NCBI GenBank assembly: GCA_018993265.1
Contig: JAGKSW010000018.1
Location: 62,001 to 126,000, forward strand
Direction: 5' to 3'
Length of the DNA: 64,000 nt
Source: Nostoc sp. TH1S01
Lineage (GTDB): Bacteria > Cyanobacteriota > Cyanobacteriia > Cyanobacteriales > Nostocaceae
A program made the position numbers and the translations under genes. The notes under the pieces were generated by a model that made no database searches, was not told the DNA's origin, and saw only the letters and a program-made list of their open reading frames with translations. Below, piece after piece: positions 56,566 to 64,000 of this stretch (position 1 is the stretch's first letter; the number at the start of each line of letters is the position of its first letter).

Positions 56566-56764
56566 TGCAAAAATTATGAGCATTACAGTTGTCTGTAAAT
56601 ACCCCTTCGCCAGTAGGAATTAGAGGATATCGGCTTTCACTTCAGCAATATAAGTATAAATTAAATACTTATTGAATTTTGCAGTCATTTTTATCAAATT
56701 CTGATTATATTGACTCAAGCTGAAGCTAAAAAGATAAATCTCTTTTTTTGGAGAAATGCAAGCA

Positions 56765-57880
56765 ATGGATCAGGTTGTCATCAATGACACAACATTACGT
56801 GATGGCGAACAAGCAGCAGGCGTTGCTTTTAACTTAGAAGAAAAAATTGGGATCGCCAAATTTCTCGATGCAATTGGTGTACCAGAACTCGAAATTGGGA
56901 TTGCGGCGATGGGTGAAGCCGAACAAAAAGCGATCGCCGCAATTGTTGATTTAAATTTGCAAGCTCGTTTGTTAGGTTGGAACCGCGCTGTTATTTCTGA
57001 TATTCAAGCTTCTATCGCTTGCGGGTTAAAGCGAGTGCATATATCTATTCCCGTCTCTGCAATTCAAATTGGCGCAAAATTTCAGGGAAACTGGCAATTA
57101 GTACTCCAAAAACTCCAAGATAGCCTGAGCTTTGCTTTAGACCAAGGACTCTTTGTTTCGGTAGGGGGAGAAGATTCTTCCAGAGCCGATGAGCAATTTC
57201 TCTTAGATACAGTACTCGCTGCTCAAGAGTGGGGTGCATCACGGTTTCGCTTTTGTGACACCGTAGGTATTCTTGACCCGTTCACAACTTATGACAAGGT
57301 AAAAAAATTGGTCACATCCTTGTCTATACCTGTAGAAATGCACACTCATAATGATTTTGGTTTAGCTACAGCCAACGCCTTAGCAGGTATCAAAGCTGGT
57401 GCATTATCTGTAAATACTACAGTCAATGGTTTAGGTGAAAGAGCCGGAAACGCAGCTTTAGAAGAAGTTGTCATGGCGCTGAAACATCTATCTAAGATTG
57501 ATTTAGGTATAGACACCAGGCGTTTATTAGAAATATCTCAACTGGTAGCCACAGCATCCGGGTATGGTTTACCTCCTTGGAAAGCAATTGTCGGCGAAAA
57601 TACCTTTGCTCATGAATCCGGTATTCATGCTCATGGAGTAATGCAAAATCCTCATACCTACGAGCCATTTGCACCCGAAGAAATTGGACATAAGCGGCGT
57701 TTAGTTGTAGGTAAGCATTCTGGTCGCCATTTATTATCGAATGTGCTGCAACAACATGGGATTATTCTCAATAGCGAAGAAACTCAATCTGTTTTAAATG
57801 CAGTACGGCAAGAATCAATGCAGAAAAAACGCAGTCTCACAACACAAGAGCTATTATCTTTAGTCGGAATGAAACAGTAA
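56765..57880 (+). CDS. nifV: Homocitrate synthase NifV
   Basis: Makes homocitrate, the organic ligand of the nitrogenase FeMo cofactor, from acetyl-CoA and 2-oxoglutarate. The 371-residue protein starts INDTTLRDGEQAAGVAF, typical of NifV. It has the metal-binding HTHND motif (VEMHTHNDFGLATANALAG), NGLGERAGNAALEEVVMAL, and HESGIHAHGVMQNPHTYEPF. The ATG at 56765 is chosen because the GGAG at 56750-56753 is too close to the ATG at 56756. No other nif gene is in the window, so this copy is outside the main nif cluster. Isopropylmalate synthase is excluded by length and motifs. Confidence 0.92.
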   Translation: MDQVVINDTTLRDGEQAAGVAFNLEEKIGIAKFLDAIGVPELEIGIAAMGEAEQKAIAAIVDLNLQARLLGWNRAVISDIQASIACGLKRVHISIPVSAIQIGAKFQGNWQLVLQKLQDSLSFALDQGLFVSVGGEDSSRADEQFLLDTVLAAQEWGASRFRFCDTVGILDPFTTYDKVKKLVTSLSIPVEMHTHNDFGLATANALAGIKAGALSVNTTVNGLGERAGNAALEEVVMALKHLSKIDLGIDTRRLLEISQLVATASGYGLPPWKAIVGENTFAHESGIHAHGVMQNPHTYEPFAPEEIGHKRRLVVGKHSGRHLLSNVLQQHGIILNSEETQSVLNAVRQESMQKKRSLTTQELLSLVGMKQ

Positions 57881-57889
57881 TCAACTTTT

Positions 57890-57917
57890 GTTGGGTTTCG
57901 CTATTGCTCCACCCAAC
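57890..57917. terminator. Weak hairpin between nifV and the small membrane protein gene
   Basis: GTTGGGT (57890-57896) and ACCCAAC (57911-57917) form a 7-bp stem between convergent genes. There is no long T run. Confidence 0.4.
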
Positions 57918-57929
57918 CGACTATATGTC

Positions 57930-58106
57930 TTATCCAAAATTTCTTGGGTTAGTATCAATTATCGCTATTGGTGTTGAGTCAACTTGACCAATAGGGGCAG
58001 GTTTCATGTCTCGATAATCAAGGAATTGGACAAGAATTAAATAAGCAATAGCCAGCAATACAGAAATTGCACCTGTAATAATGGCAACTATTTTAGAACG
58101 GTTCAT
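57930..58106 (-). CDS. Small single-span membrane protein
   Basis: The 58-residue protein starts at ATG 58106 with an AGGA Shine-Dalgarno; the longer open frame to 58229 is of poor quality. One hydrophobic segment (KIVAIITGAISVLLAIAYLILVQFL, residues 5-29) is followed by DYRDMKPAPIGQ and a polar tail. Similar small proteins with a single N-terminal helix and (L/F)DxRxxMxPAP are known to me from other Nostocales, but without a proven function. It is convergent with nifV. Confidence 0.65.
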   Translation of the reverse strand: MNRSKIVAIITGAISVLLAIAYLILVQFLDYRDMKPAPIGQVDSTPIAIIDTNPRNFG

Positions 58107-58270
58107 CAGTAATCCTATGATGTAGATATTTGTGCTGTTCTCAATATCCACATTGCCACAAGATATGCAAATATTGTTTCTGCTATCCTGGTAATTATTG
58201 CAGTAGCTTGCTTGATGCTGTTGCGGCAACTGAAGTGTAGTTTACATATATTCAGAAAATTCGAGACCTT

Positions 58271-58306
58271 AAAAAACGTTAGAGACGCGAACTTTTGCGT
58301 CTCTAA
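58271..58306 (-). terminator. Rho-independent terminator of the PD-(D/E)XK-like gene
   Basis: TTAGAGACGC (58279-58288) and GCGTCTCTAA (58297-58306) form a perfect 10-bp stem. On the minus strand it is followed by CGTTTTTT (58278-58271). It lies about 80 bases past the stop of the gene at 58385. Confidence 0.75.
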
Positions 58307-58384
58307 AAATGTGATATTAACATAAAATAAAAATAAATTTAATAAAAATTAAATATTCAGAATTAAATAAGATTTAAACAATAA

Positions 58385-58924
58385 TTAAGTGGTGCGTCTA
58401 TAGCTTCTACGCCACTTTTCTAGCTGATCAATAGCAATTGACTTAGTAACTACATTCATGCCATTACCTCGCCATTCAACTTCTGAATCAGTGGTAAAAA
58501 CACCACATTCTAACTGATTCAGTTTAATATCCCAATATTCACTAAATCTATTTTTTAAAGTAATTACTTGCTCAAATACTTTGTTTCTGTGCTTATTGCG
58601 TCTTTTTCTTTCTGTAGCGCCTGTGGCTTCTGTATCAATAAATTTAGTTTCGATGAGCAACAGATTACCTTGTAATGTCAAATAGACAAAATCACATTTT
58701 CCTAAATCGGTGTAATCTGCAATTGGCGACTTTTCAAATAACAGCAATTCACAGCATTCAGGAAACAAATTTTTGATATTTAAGAATAAATAAGCTTGTA
58801 AAAGTAGTTCCTTATCGTAAGGAAAAACTATTACCCCTTCAAAAAACTGCTTGATATCTTCTTGGGTTTGTGGTTGAATTTTTTTACAATACGATACAAA
58901 TCTATGTAAATCATTTGCAATCAT
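58385..58924 (-). CDS. Uncharacterised protein with a PD-(D/E)XK nuclease-like core
   Basis: The 179-residue protein starts at ATG 58924 with GGAG about 10 bases before it. I do not recognise a named family. The centre reads LGKCDFVYLTLQGNLLLIETKFID. This is the strand-turn-strand pattern of the PD-(D/E)XK fold, with Asp78, Glu92 and Lys94 as the likely site (D-x13-E-x-K). A helix with KVFEQVITLKNRFSEYW and a last strand follow, as in many such nucleases. The N-terminal 70 residues are helical. No signal peptide. It could be a nuclease or an inactive relative. It is a single gene next to the split dnaE, with its own terminator. Confidence 0.7.
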   Translation of the reverse strand: MIANDLHRFVSYCKKIQPQTQEDIKQFFEGVIVFPYDKELLLQAYLFLNIKNLFPECCELLLFEKSPIADYTDLGKCDFVYLTLQGNLLLIETKFIDTEATGATERKRRNKHRNKVFEQVITLKNRFSEYWDIKLNQLECGVFTTDSEVEWRGNGMNVVTKSIAIDQLEKWRRSYRRTT

Positions 58925-59146
58925 CAAGCTTTAGCTCCTTCACTTAGCAATCTCTAACTCCATATGGCATAAAAAAATACCATTATATCCAAGAAAACAT
59001 CATCCGCATAAGTCACTAAAAAAACAAATTTACTACAGTATTACTACGGCAATATACTGTTGACGAAGGAATATTAAAGTTATCAAGTAGTTTTTGTGGT
59101 TGAAATTCAGGTAGTTTTTCTTACTAAATTTTTTCGTAATTTCTTG

Positions 59147-60493
59147 TCAACTATTAGTTAATTGTTTTACATGAGCAAGAAATCTAGCATTTTGTAGTGC
59201 TAAAACCGTTGAGCGAGAATCTTGCACCCAAAATTGTCTGCCAAACCGGACAAGTTGCCGAGAACTGCCAGCTTGTACAATACCAATTACAGGGACTTTG
59301 GCTTTTTCTTTGTCACCTGATAGTTCTTTTAAAATTGTGCGTAAGCGATCGCGTTCTTCTATTGTGATTGCTTGTTGAGGAGTTAACTCTACCATTACCA
59401 GTTGAACTGTTTCTACTGGTTCGACATCTTCCACAATTAATTGCACTTGTTCATCTCTTCTATCGACTTTACCCCAAATAATTAATCTGGCATCAACTTC
59501 TAGTGCAAGGCTCACTCTTTCATAAGTTTTAGGAAAGACGACAGCTTCTAATTGTGCAGTTAAATCTTCTATCTGCAAAATCGCCATTGGGTCGCCTTTT
59601 TTAGTCATGACTTTTTTTACATGATTTAACATCACAACTGCACATAGCAATGTGTCTTCTTTTTGATCACTGAGTTGTGATAAATTAATCGGCGCTAAAA
59701 TCGAAGACGAGTGCTTAATAGATTTTAGCGGATGATCTGAGACATAAAATCCCAGCAATTCTTTTTCCATCTGCAACTTTTTCTGCGGCGGAAAATCTGG
59801 TACAGGTTGGGCTTTGGGTGCAGAATCAAAGACGTTATTGGTGGTTTTGGTAGTAGAAGCAAATCCGCCTAATAAATCAAATAAATTACCTTGACCACTA
59901 GCTCTATCTTTAGCGCGAGATTGCGCCCAATCATAAACAAGTTCTAGGTCTTTAATTAATTGGTGACGATTAGGTTCAATTTTGTCAAAAGCACCGCAAT
60001 AAATTAGCGATTCTAAAGTGCGGCGGTTAACTGCACGTAAATCAACGCGATCGCAAAAATCAGATAATGATTTAAACTCGCCTTGCTCTTCCCGCGCCTC
60101 TAAAATACAGGCGATCGCGTTTTGTCCCACATTGCGAACTGCGGAAAAGCCAAATAAAATCTTGTCGCCCACGGGTGTAAAATCTACACCAGAACGGTTA
60201 ATATCCGGCGGTTCTATTTGAATATTCATACTCAAACAAGTCGAAATATATTTCTGCACCTTGTCTGTATCACCACTGTTAGCCGTTAACAGGGCTGCCA
60301 TATATTCTAATGGATAGTTTGCTTTTAAATATGCAGTTTGATAAGTGACATATCCATAAGCTGTTGAGTGAGATTTATTAAAGCAATTTGAGGCGATTAA
60401 ATTATTTTTAATGACAAAATTATGGTCTTGTTCTACGCCAATGTCATAGACATTTTCTAGACCAATATATTTACGAGTCACGATTTTTACCAT
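59147..60493 (-). CDS. dnaE: DNA polymerase III alpha subunit, C-terminal half with split intein C-fragment
   Basis: This 448-residue product is the C-terminal half of the split replicative polymerase of cyanobacteria. Residues 1-36 are the C-terminal part of a naturally split intein: they include VYDIGVEQDHNF (residues 16-27, with the block F His) and end in IASN, Asn36 being the cyclising residue. Residue 37 is the +1 Cys of the extein, CFNKSHSTAYGYVTYQTAYLKANYPLEY, a segment of the polymerase. The rest has the helix-hairpin-helix region and an OB-fold (DTLLCAVVMLNHVKKVMTKKGDPMAILQIEDLTAQLEAVVF) near residues 270-320. The N-terminal half with the intein N-part is encoded elsewhere; the two halves join by protein trans-splicing. 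Confidence 0.95.
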   Translation of the reverse strand: MVKIVTRKYIGLENVYDIGVEQDHNFVIKNNLIASNCFNKSHSTAYGYVTYQTAYLKANYPLEYMAALLTANSGDTDKVQKYISTCLSMNIQIEPPDINRSGVDFTPVGDKILFGFSAVRNVGQNAIACILEAREEQGEFKSLSDFCDRVDLRAVNRRTLESLIYCGAFDKIEPNRHQLIKDLELVYDWAQSRAKDRASGQGNLFDLLGGFASTTKTTNNVFDSAPKAQPVPDFPPQKKLQMEKELLGFYVSDHPLKSIKHSSSILAPINLSQLSDQKEDTLLCAVVMLNHVKKVMTKKGDPMAILQIEDLTAQLEAVVFPKTYERVSLALEVDARLIIWGKVDRRDEQVQLIVEDVEPVETVQLVMVELTPQQAITIEERDRLRTILKELSGDKEKAKVPVIGIVQAGSSRQLVRFGRQFWVQDSRSTVLALQNARFLAHVKQLTNS

Positions 60494-61012
60494 CTCTATT
60501 TACCCCGCAACAAACTTAATAAAAACGAATAATATTACTTCAATCAGCCATCAACAGTTCGTCTCAAAAGTTTACTTACCTAACTTTCACCACTCTCCTC
60601 TTACACGACAATAACTGAAATTTATAGCTAAGTTAATAGTCCAAATTTTATAATTTGCAAACATACGGTTATCAAGTATATATTTGCTGTTTTAGGAAAG
60701 TATGAAGTGTGAAGTATGAAGTCTGAAGTCTGAAAAGGGGCTGTGGCTGGAGTGCAATGATTTTGGGAATTATAACTATAGCGGTTCTAACTACCCCGCA
60801 TTTGCTGACGTAAACGCTCCCCCTACCTCTTCCGGTCACTGAGCTTGCGATACCCTGAGCTTGTCGAAGGGTCGAAGTGCGGGTTTTGCAGACAGTCGTC
60901 TGTTTCTCAACTTCACACTTCATACTTCACACTTCATACTTTACACTTCACACTTCATACTTTCCCGCAATATGTACTAAAATCAATGACTTGAGTTACC
61001 AAGAGAGCAGTC
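60494..61012. repeat. Repeat-rich gap between dnaE and gatA
   Basis: About 520 bases. GAAGTGT-GAAGTAT-GAAGTCT units at 60697-60734 and their complements ACACTTC/ATACTTC at 60910-60962 enclose a GC-containing section with a TGAGCTTGCGATACCCTGAG-type repeat (60840-60860). No gene is credible. The promoters of dnaE-C (left) and gatA (right) must lie here. Confidence 0.65.
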
Positions 61013-62470
61013 ATGGCATCCATACGCGAGTTGCACGAACAGCTAGTTAAAAAAGAACGTTCCGCCGTTGAAATTACCCAAGAAGCTTTGGACAAAATTC
61101 AAGCATTAGAGCCAAAATTGCACAGTTTCTTGCATGTAACAGCACAACAGGCGTTAGAGCAAGCTCGTGCTGTAGATGCTAAAATCGCTGCTGGCGAAGA
61201 AATTGGCTTGTTAGCAGGGATTCCAATTGGCATCAAAGATAATATGTGTACCAAGGGAATCCCCACTACCTGCGCTTCCCGAATTTTGGAAAACTTTGTG
61301 CCACCCTATGAGTCTACAGTGACACAAAAATTGCTGGATGCTGGGGCTGTCACGGTTGGCAAAACCAATCTAGATGAATTTGCAATGGGTAGTTCAACAG
61401 AAAATTCTGCCTACCAAGTTACAGCTAACCCGTGGGATGTCACAAGAGTTCCCGGTGGTTCATCTGGAGGTTCAGCCGCCGCCGTAGCTGGGGGAGAATG
61501 TGTTGTGTCCCTGGGTTCGGATACTGGTGGTTCAATTCGCCAACCTGCTTCTTTTTGTGGTGTAGTCGGGTTGAAACCTACCTATGGCTTGGTTTCGCGC
61601 TACGGTTTGGTGGCTTACGCTTCATCTTTAGATCAAATTGGCCCTTTTGGACGCTCTGTAGAAGATACAGCAATTCTGCTCCAAGCGATCGCAGGTTATG
61701 ACTCCAAAGATTCCACCAGCCTAAAAGTAGAAATTCCTGACTACGCTGCGACTTTAAAACCAGACCTCAAAGCCAGAAGAAAGATGCGAATTGGGGTAAT
61801 TACAGAAACCTTTGGGGAAGGCTTAGACTCCGTTGTTGAGGAAGCTGTTACCAAAGCGATCGCCCAATTACAAGTATTAGGAGCAGAAATTCATACAATT
61901 TCTTGCCCTAGTTTCCGCTATGGCTTACCTAGCTACTACATCATCGCCCCATCCGAAGCATCAGCCAACCTCGCTCGTTACGATGGCGTGAAATATGGCT
62001 TACGCACACCCGATGCAGATAATTTGCTGTCAATGTACACTCGTACCCGTGCTACTGGCTTTGGAACCGAAGTTAAACGCCGGATTATGATTGGCACCTA
62101 TGCCTTATCGGCTGGGTATTATGATGCTTACTATCTCAAAGCTCAAAAAGTCCGTACCCTCATTAAGCAAGACTTTGAAAATGCGTTTAAGCAAGTTGAT
62201 GTGTTAGTTACTCCAACTGCTCCCACTACAGCATTTAAAGCAGGCGAAAAAACCACAGACCCCTTGAGCATGTACTTAAATGACTTGATGACTATTCCTG
62301 TCAATCTTGCTGGTTTACCTGGTATCAGCGTACCTTGTGGTTTTGATGACAACGGTTTGCCGATTGGCTTGCAAGTAATTGGGAATGTGTTAAGAGAAGA
62401 CCAAATTATTCAAGTTGCTTATGCTTATGAGCAATCGACTAATTGGCATTTACGCCAACCAGCACTATAG
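61013..62470 (+). CDS. gatA: Aspartyl/glutamyl-tRNA amidotransferase subunit A
   Basis: The glutaminase subunit of GatCAB, which converts Glu-tRNA(Gln) to Gln-tRNA(Gln). The 485-residue protein is an amidase-signature enzyme with the Ser-cisSer-Lys triad: Lys75 (GIKDN), Ser150 ([13 protein letters not shown]) and Ser174 ([13 protein letters not shown]). [26 protein letters not shown] follows, and the C-terminal half shows [23 protein letters not shown] and [14 protein letters not shown]. The length matches GatA. gatB and gatC are not in the window, which is usual in cyanobacteria. A heptamer-repeat hairpin follows. Confidence 0.96.
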   Translation: MASIRELHEQLVKKERSAVEITQEALDKIQALEPKLHSFLHVTAQQALEQARAVDAKIAAGEEIGLLAGIPIGIKDNMCTKGIPTTCASRILENFVPPYESTVTQKLLDAGAVTVGKTNLDEFAMGSSTENSAYQVTANPWDVTRVPGGSSGGSAAAVAGGECVVSLGSDTGGSIRQPASFCGVVGLKPTYGLVSRYGLVAYASSLDQIGPFGRSVEDTAILLQAIAGYDSKDSTSLKVEIPDYAATLKPDLKARRKMRIGVITETFGEGLDSVVEEAVTKAIAQLQVLGAEIHTISCPSFRYGLPSYYIIAPSEASANLARYDGVKYGLRTPDADNLLSMYTRTRATGFGTEVKRRIMIGTYALSAGYYDAYYLKAQKVRTLIKQDFENAFKQVDVLVTPTAPTTAFKAGEKTTDPLSMYLNDLMTIPVNLAGLPGISVPCGFDDNGLPIGLQVIGNVLREDQIIQVAYAYEQSTNWHLRQPAL

Positions 62471-62483
62471 CGATATGGTTATC

Positions 62484-62545
62484 TCTTGTTATTTGTCATT
62501 TGTCCCTTGTTATTTGTATTTACAAGGGATAAATGACCAATGACA
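62484..62545. repeat. Heptamer inverted repeat after gatA
   Basis: CTTGTTATTTGTCATTTGTCCCTTGT at 62486-62511 in part pairs with ACAAGGGATAAATGACCAATGAC at 62522-62544. The arms include a near-perfect TTTGTC...CCCTTGT/ACAAGGGATAAATGAC stem. It could serve as a terminator for gatA. Confidence 0.6.
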
Positions 62546-62579
62546 GCCTTAACCAGAGAATGGGAAATGTGAACGCACA

Positions 62580-62885
62580 CTAGTACAGTAAGGCGGAAAT
62601 AAAGCACCCATGATAAATTGCTGAAAAGCTTACTCTAAGAGGATGTTTGGAAAGTCATGAAAGATACTAAAAACCCCTCTCCAAACCTCTCACCGAAGCG
62701 GAGAGAGGCTTTGAAACCCCCATTCCCTCGTAGGGAAGGGGGGCTAGGGGGGTTAGGTTTTTCAGATTTTGATGTTAACAATAATACTTTTCAAACATCC
62801 TCTAAGGGTTTCTTCATTTCATACTAGCCTGCGGCAAGCCGCTAAAAGCGTCTACAGACTTCATACTTCAGCCTTTTTGTACTAG
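62580..62885. mobile_element. MITE with CTAGTACA termini, carrying a second nested MITE
   Basis: The outer element matches the one at 11906-12201: it starts CTAGTACAGTAAGGCGG and ends CCTTTTTGTACTAG. Here the middle is the simple form (GCGGCAAGCCGCTAAAAGCG at about 62831-62850), without the extra 150 bases of the other copy. A 162-base element has inserted at about 62640. No gene is present in the 423-base gap between gatA and the RodZ-like gene. Confidence 0.85.
62640..62801. mobile_element. Nested 162-bp element with AGGATGTTTG termini
   Basis: AGGATGTTTG (62640-62649) is the exact inverse of CAAACATCCT (62792-62801). CTAAG occurs at both sides (62635-62639 and 62802-62806) and only once at the matching place in the copy at 11906, so it is the likely 5-bp target duplication. 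Because the junction bases are symmetric, a longer terminal repeat with a shorter duplication is also possible. The centre contains an A-rich, CCCCCT/AGGGGGG-type hairpin. Confidence 0.85.
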
Positions 62886-62893
62886 CTGATGAA

Positions 62894-63757
62894 CTATTGA
62901 CCATTGACCCTGGATTGTGGACTGTTGACTTGGGGAGTGAATGTGACTTCCTTGATTTTACCCGGAACTCCTAAGAGAGTTGCTGGTTGATTATTTACCG
63001 AAACCAAGACAACACCTGCATTTCCAGAACGAACAGTCAACTGTTTTTTGGCTGTCCAGGTTTTACGTTGTCCTTTGTTTAAATTGCCTACAAATTCAGT
63101 TTTGCCGTCTACTTTGACTTGTAACCAAGATTTGCCTTGAAGTTCTAACGTGACAGCGACAGTCTGACTTAGATTATTGGTGGGGGATGCAACAACAGCT
63201 AAGGGAGTTGGAGGACTTTGAGTAGATATTGCGGTTTGTTCTTGATTGGTAGATGGCAAAGATTGAGTTTTTGGTAATGGTACAGGAGTAGATAATGCTG
63301 CTGTTGTTTGTTTTTTAGATGTTCCTAAGTTGAATTTTTTGACTAGAGATTCTGCGGAAAATTGGGGATTAAGTACATACATAAGCCCACCCGCCGCCAC
63401 TAATAATAAGACAGCGTAAGGAATAAATAGAGGTAAGGAAAATTTGGGTTTAGGTTCTACGTTATGAATAGAATTTCTATCAACTGTTGCAGTAGGAACT
63501 TCAGTTGCAAAAGTTTTGGCTAAAGCAGCACCATCTAATCCAATAACATCTGCATAACGACGGATAAATCCCTGAATGTACACTGCTTCAGGTAATTCAT
63601 CGAACTGCCCAGCATCTAAAGCTTTTAAGCAAGCGAGGCGAATGTTAGTCTTAATTGCTACCTCTTCGAGTTGAATAGATTTTTCTTCTCTTACCTGTCT
63701 TAAAGTTTTACTTATTTCCTTTAACTGTTCTTTTTGATTTTCTTGTAAGAGGCTCAC
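62894..63757 (-). CDS. RodZ-like protein (HTH and DUF4115 domains)
   Basis: The 287-residue protein has an N-terminal helix-turn-helix of the HTH_25 type (LRQVREEKSIQLEEVAIKTNIRLACLKALDAGQFDELPEAVYIQGFIRRYADVIGLD, about residues 18-75), a membrane helix (PLFIPYAVLLLVAAGGLMYVL, about 108-128), a Pro/Thr/Ser-rich linker, and a C-terminal DUF4115 domain (VAVTLELQGKSWLQVKVDGKTEFVGNLNKGQRKTWTAKKQLTVRSGNAGVVLVSVNNQ). This is the layout of RodZ, which links MreB to the cell wall machinery. The start is GTG with a clear AGGAG Shine-Dalgarno. The precise role in cyanobacteria is less certain. Confidence 0.88.
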   Translation of the reverse strand: MSLLQENQKEQLKEISKTLRQVREEKSIQLEEVAIKTNIRLACLKALDAGQFDELPEAVYIQGFIRRYADVIGLDGAALAKTFATEVPTATVDRNSIHNVEPKPKFSLPLFIPYAVLLLVAAGGLMYVLNPQFSAESLVKKFNLGTSKKQTTAALSTPVPLPKTQSLPSTNQEQTAISTQSPPTPLAVVASPTNNLSQTVAVTLELQGKSWLQVKVDGKTEFVGNLNKGQRKTWTAKKQLTVRSGNAGVVLVSVNNQPATLLGVPGKIKEVTFTPQVNSPQSRVNGQ

Positions 63758-64000
63758 GACCTTCTCCTAAAATTAACTCATGTTTACCATTTAACGGAAG
63801 AATTACTAAATTAATGTCAATTTTTTGACTATTTTCATTCTAGTTGCAAAACAAGTTATGACTCTTTTAAGTTGCATATTTACTTGTGAAGATTGTTGGA
63901 CTGAGAAAAAATTCGCTATTGACTCTATACGAAAAGAGCGAAAACTGCTATACAAGTAATTTTTAAAGCATAAAATTGCCCACATGAAAATACGTAAGCA

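Noticed and set aside
59147-60493. dnaE as a truncated pseudogene
   Set aside because: The missing N-terminal half is explained by the split intein at the start; the C-intein and Cys+1 are intact.
60672-60923. 83-codon minus-strand frame before gatA
   Set aside because: Made of heptamer repeats and a dispersed TGAGCTTGCGATACC-type repeat (giving TLRQAQG), not a gene.
1-64000. CRISPR arrays, rRNA and tRNA genes
   Set aside because: No regularly spaced repeats with unique spacers were seen; the tandem heptamers have no spacers. No rRNA segments or tRNA cloverleaf with a TTCGA-type arm and matching acceptor stem was recognised by eye; a covariance search could still find one.

Overview
This window looks like chromosomal DNA of a filamentous, heterocyst-type cyanobacterium (order Nostocales). 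The signs are very frequent HIP1 octamers (GCGATCGC), heptamer short tandem repeats (TTGGTCA/TGACCAA and GAAGTAT types) between many genes, a PEP-CTERM protein, a Psb32-type photosystem protein, a tocopherol-type methyltransferase, a homocitrate synthase (nifV) that implies nitrogen fixation, and a dnaE gene split by a naturally split intein. The species cannot be named from the sequence alone.

Layout. 1-5.7 kb: tyrA, a large pentapeptide-repeat protein, a DUF1517 protein, a lipoprotein, a Uma2 nuclease-like protein and a small membrane protein. 5.8-11.8 kb: a remnant of a NACHT/WD-type N-terminal domain, then the translation block rpsB-tsf, a conserved cyanobacterial protein of unknown function and recG. 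11.9-21.1 kb: accessory-looking DNA with a composite MITE, a DUF192 lipoprotein, DUF2949, a class V aminotransferase, a PEP-CTERM protein, an AT-rich island holding a glycosyltransferase/sugar-binding-lipoprotein pair, and a ClC chloride transporter. 21.5-31.1 kb: gyrA-lnt, an animal-type haem peroxidase, an MFS transporter, psb32 and DUF4346. 31.2-47.8 kb: a potassium-rich region with ktrB/ktrA, a two-component pair, kdpA-kdpB-kdpF-like-kdpC and an APC-type permease. It is interrupted by a tocopherol methyltransferase, a GDSL esterase, an intact IS5-family (IS903-like) element and an RNase T2. 48-64 kb: aspartate aminotransferase, a broken DUF433/DUF5615 toxin-antitoxin pair, a SWIM protein, lpdA-trpC, DUF5340, a PsiE-like protein, nifV, a PD-(D/E)XK-like protein, the C-terminal split dnaE, gatA and a RodZ-like protein.

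How genes work together. rpsB-tsf supply translation. KtrAB and Kdp are low- and high-affinity K+ uptake systems lying within 13 kb of each other, with a histidine kinase divergent from kdpA. tyrA, trpC, aspC and the glyoxylate aminotransferase are amino-acid metabolism genes scattered singly, as is usual in cyanobacteria.

Most notable. The split-intein dnaE-C gene (59147-60493). A candidate pseudoknot in the rpsB leader. A 102-bp TA-flanked MITE that has broken a PIN-like toxin gene while its 5' antitoxin stays intact, with a near-identical second copy 20 kb away. A MITE nested inside another MITE at 62.6-62.9 kb. A fresh IS with a perfect 9-bp target duplication. No rRNA, tRNA or CRISPR array was recognised. 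I see no convincing wholly new multi-gene system; the best unexplained genes are the PD-(D/E)XK-like protein at 58.4 kb and the glycosyltransferase/lipoprotein pair at 17.1-19.1 kb.
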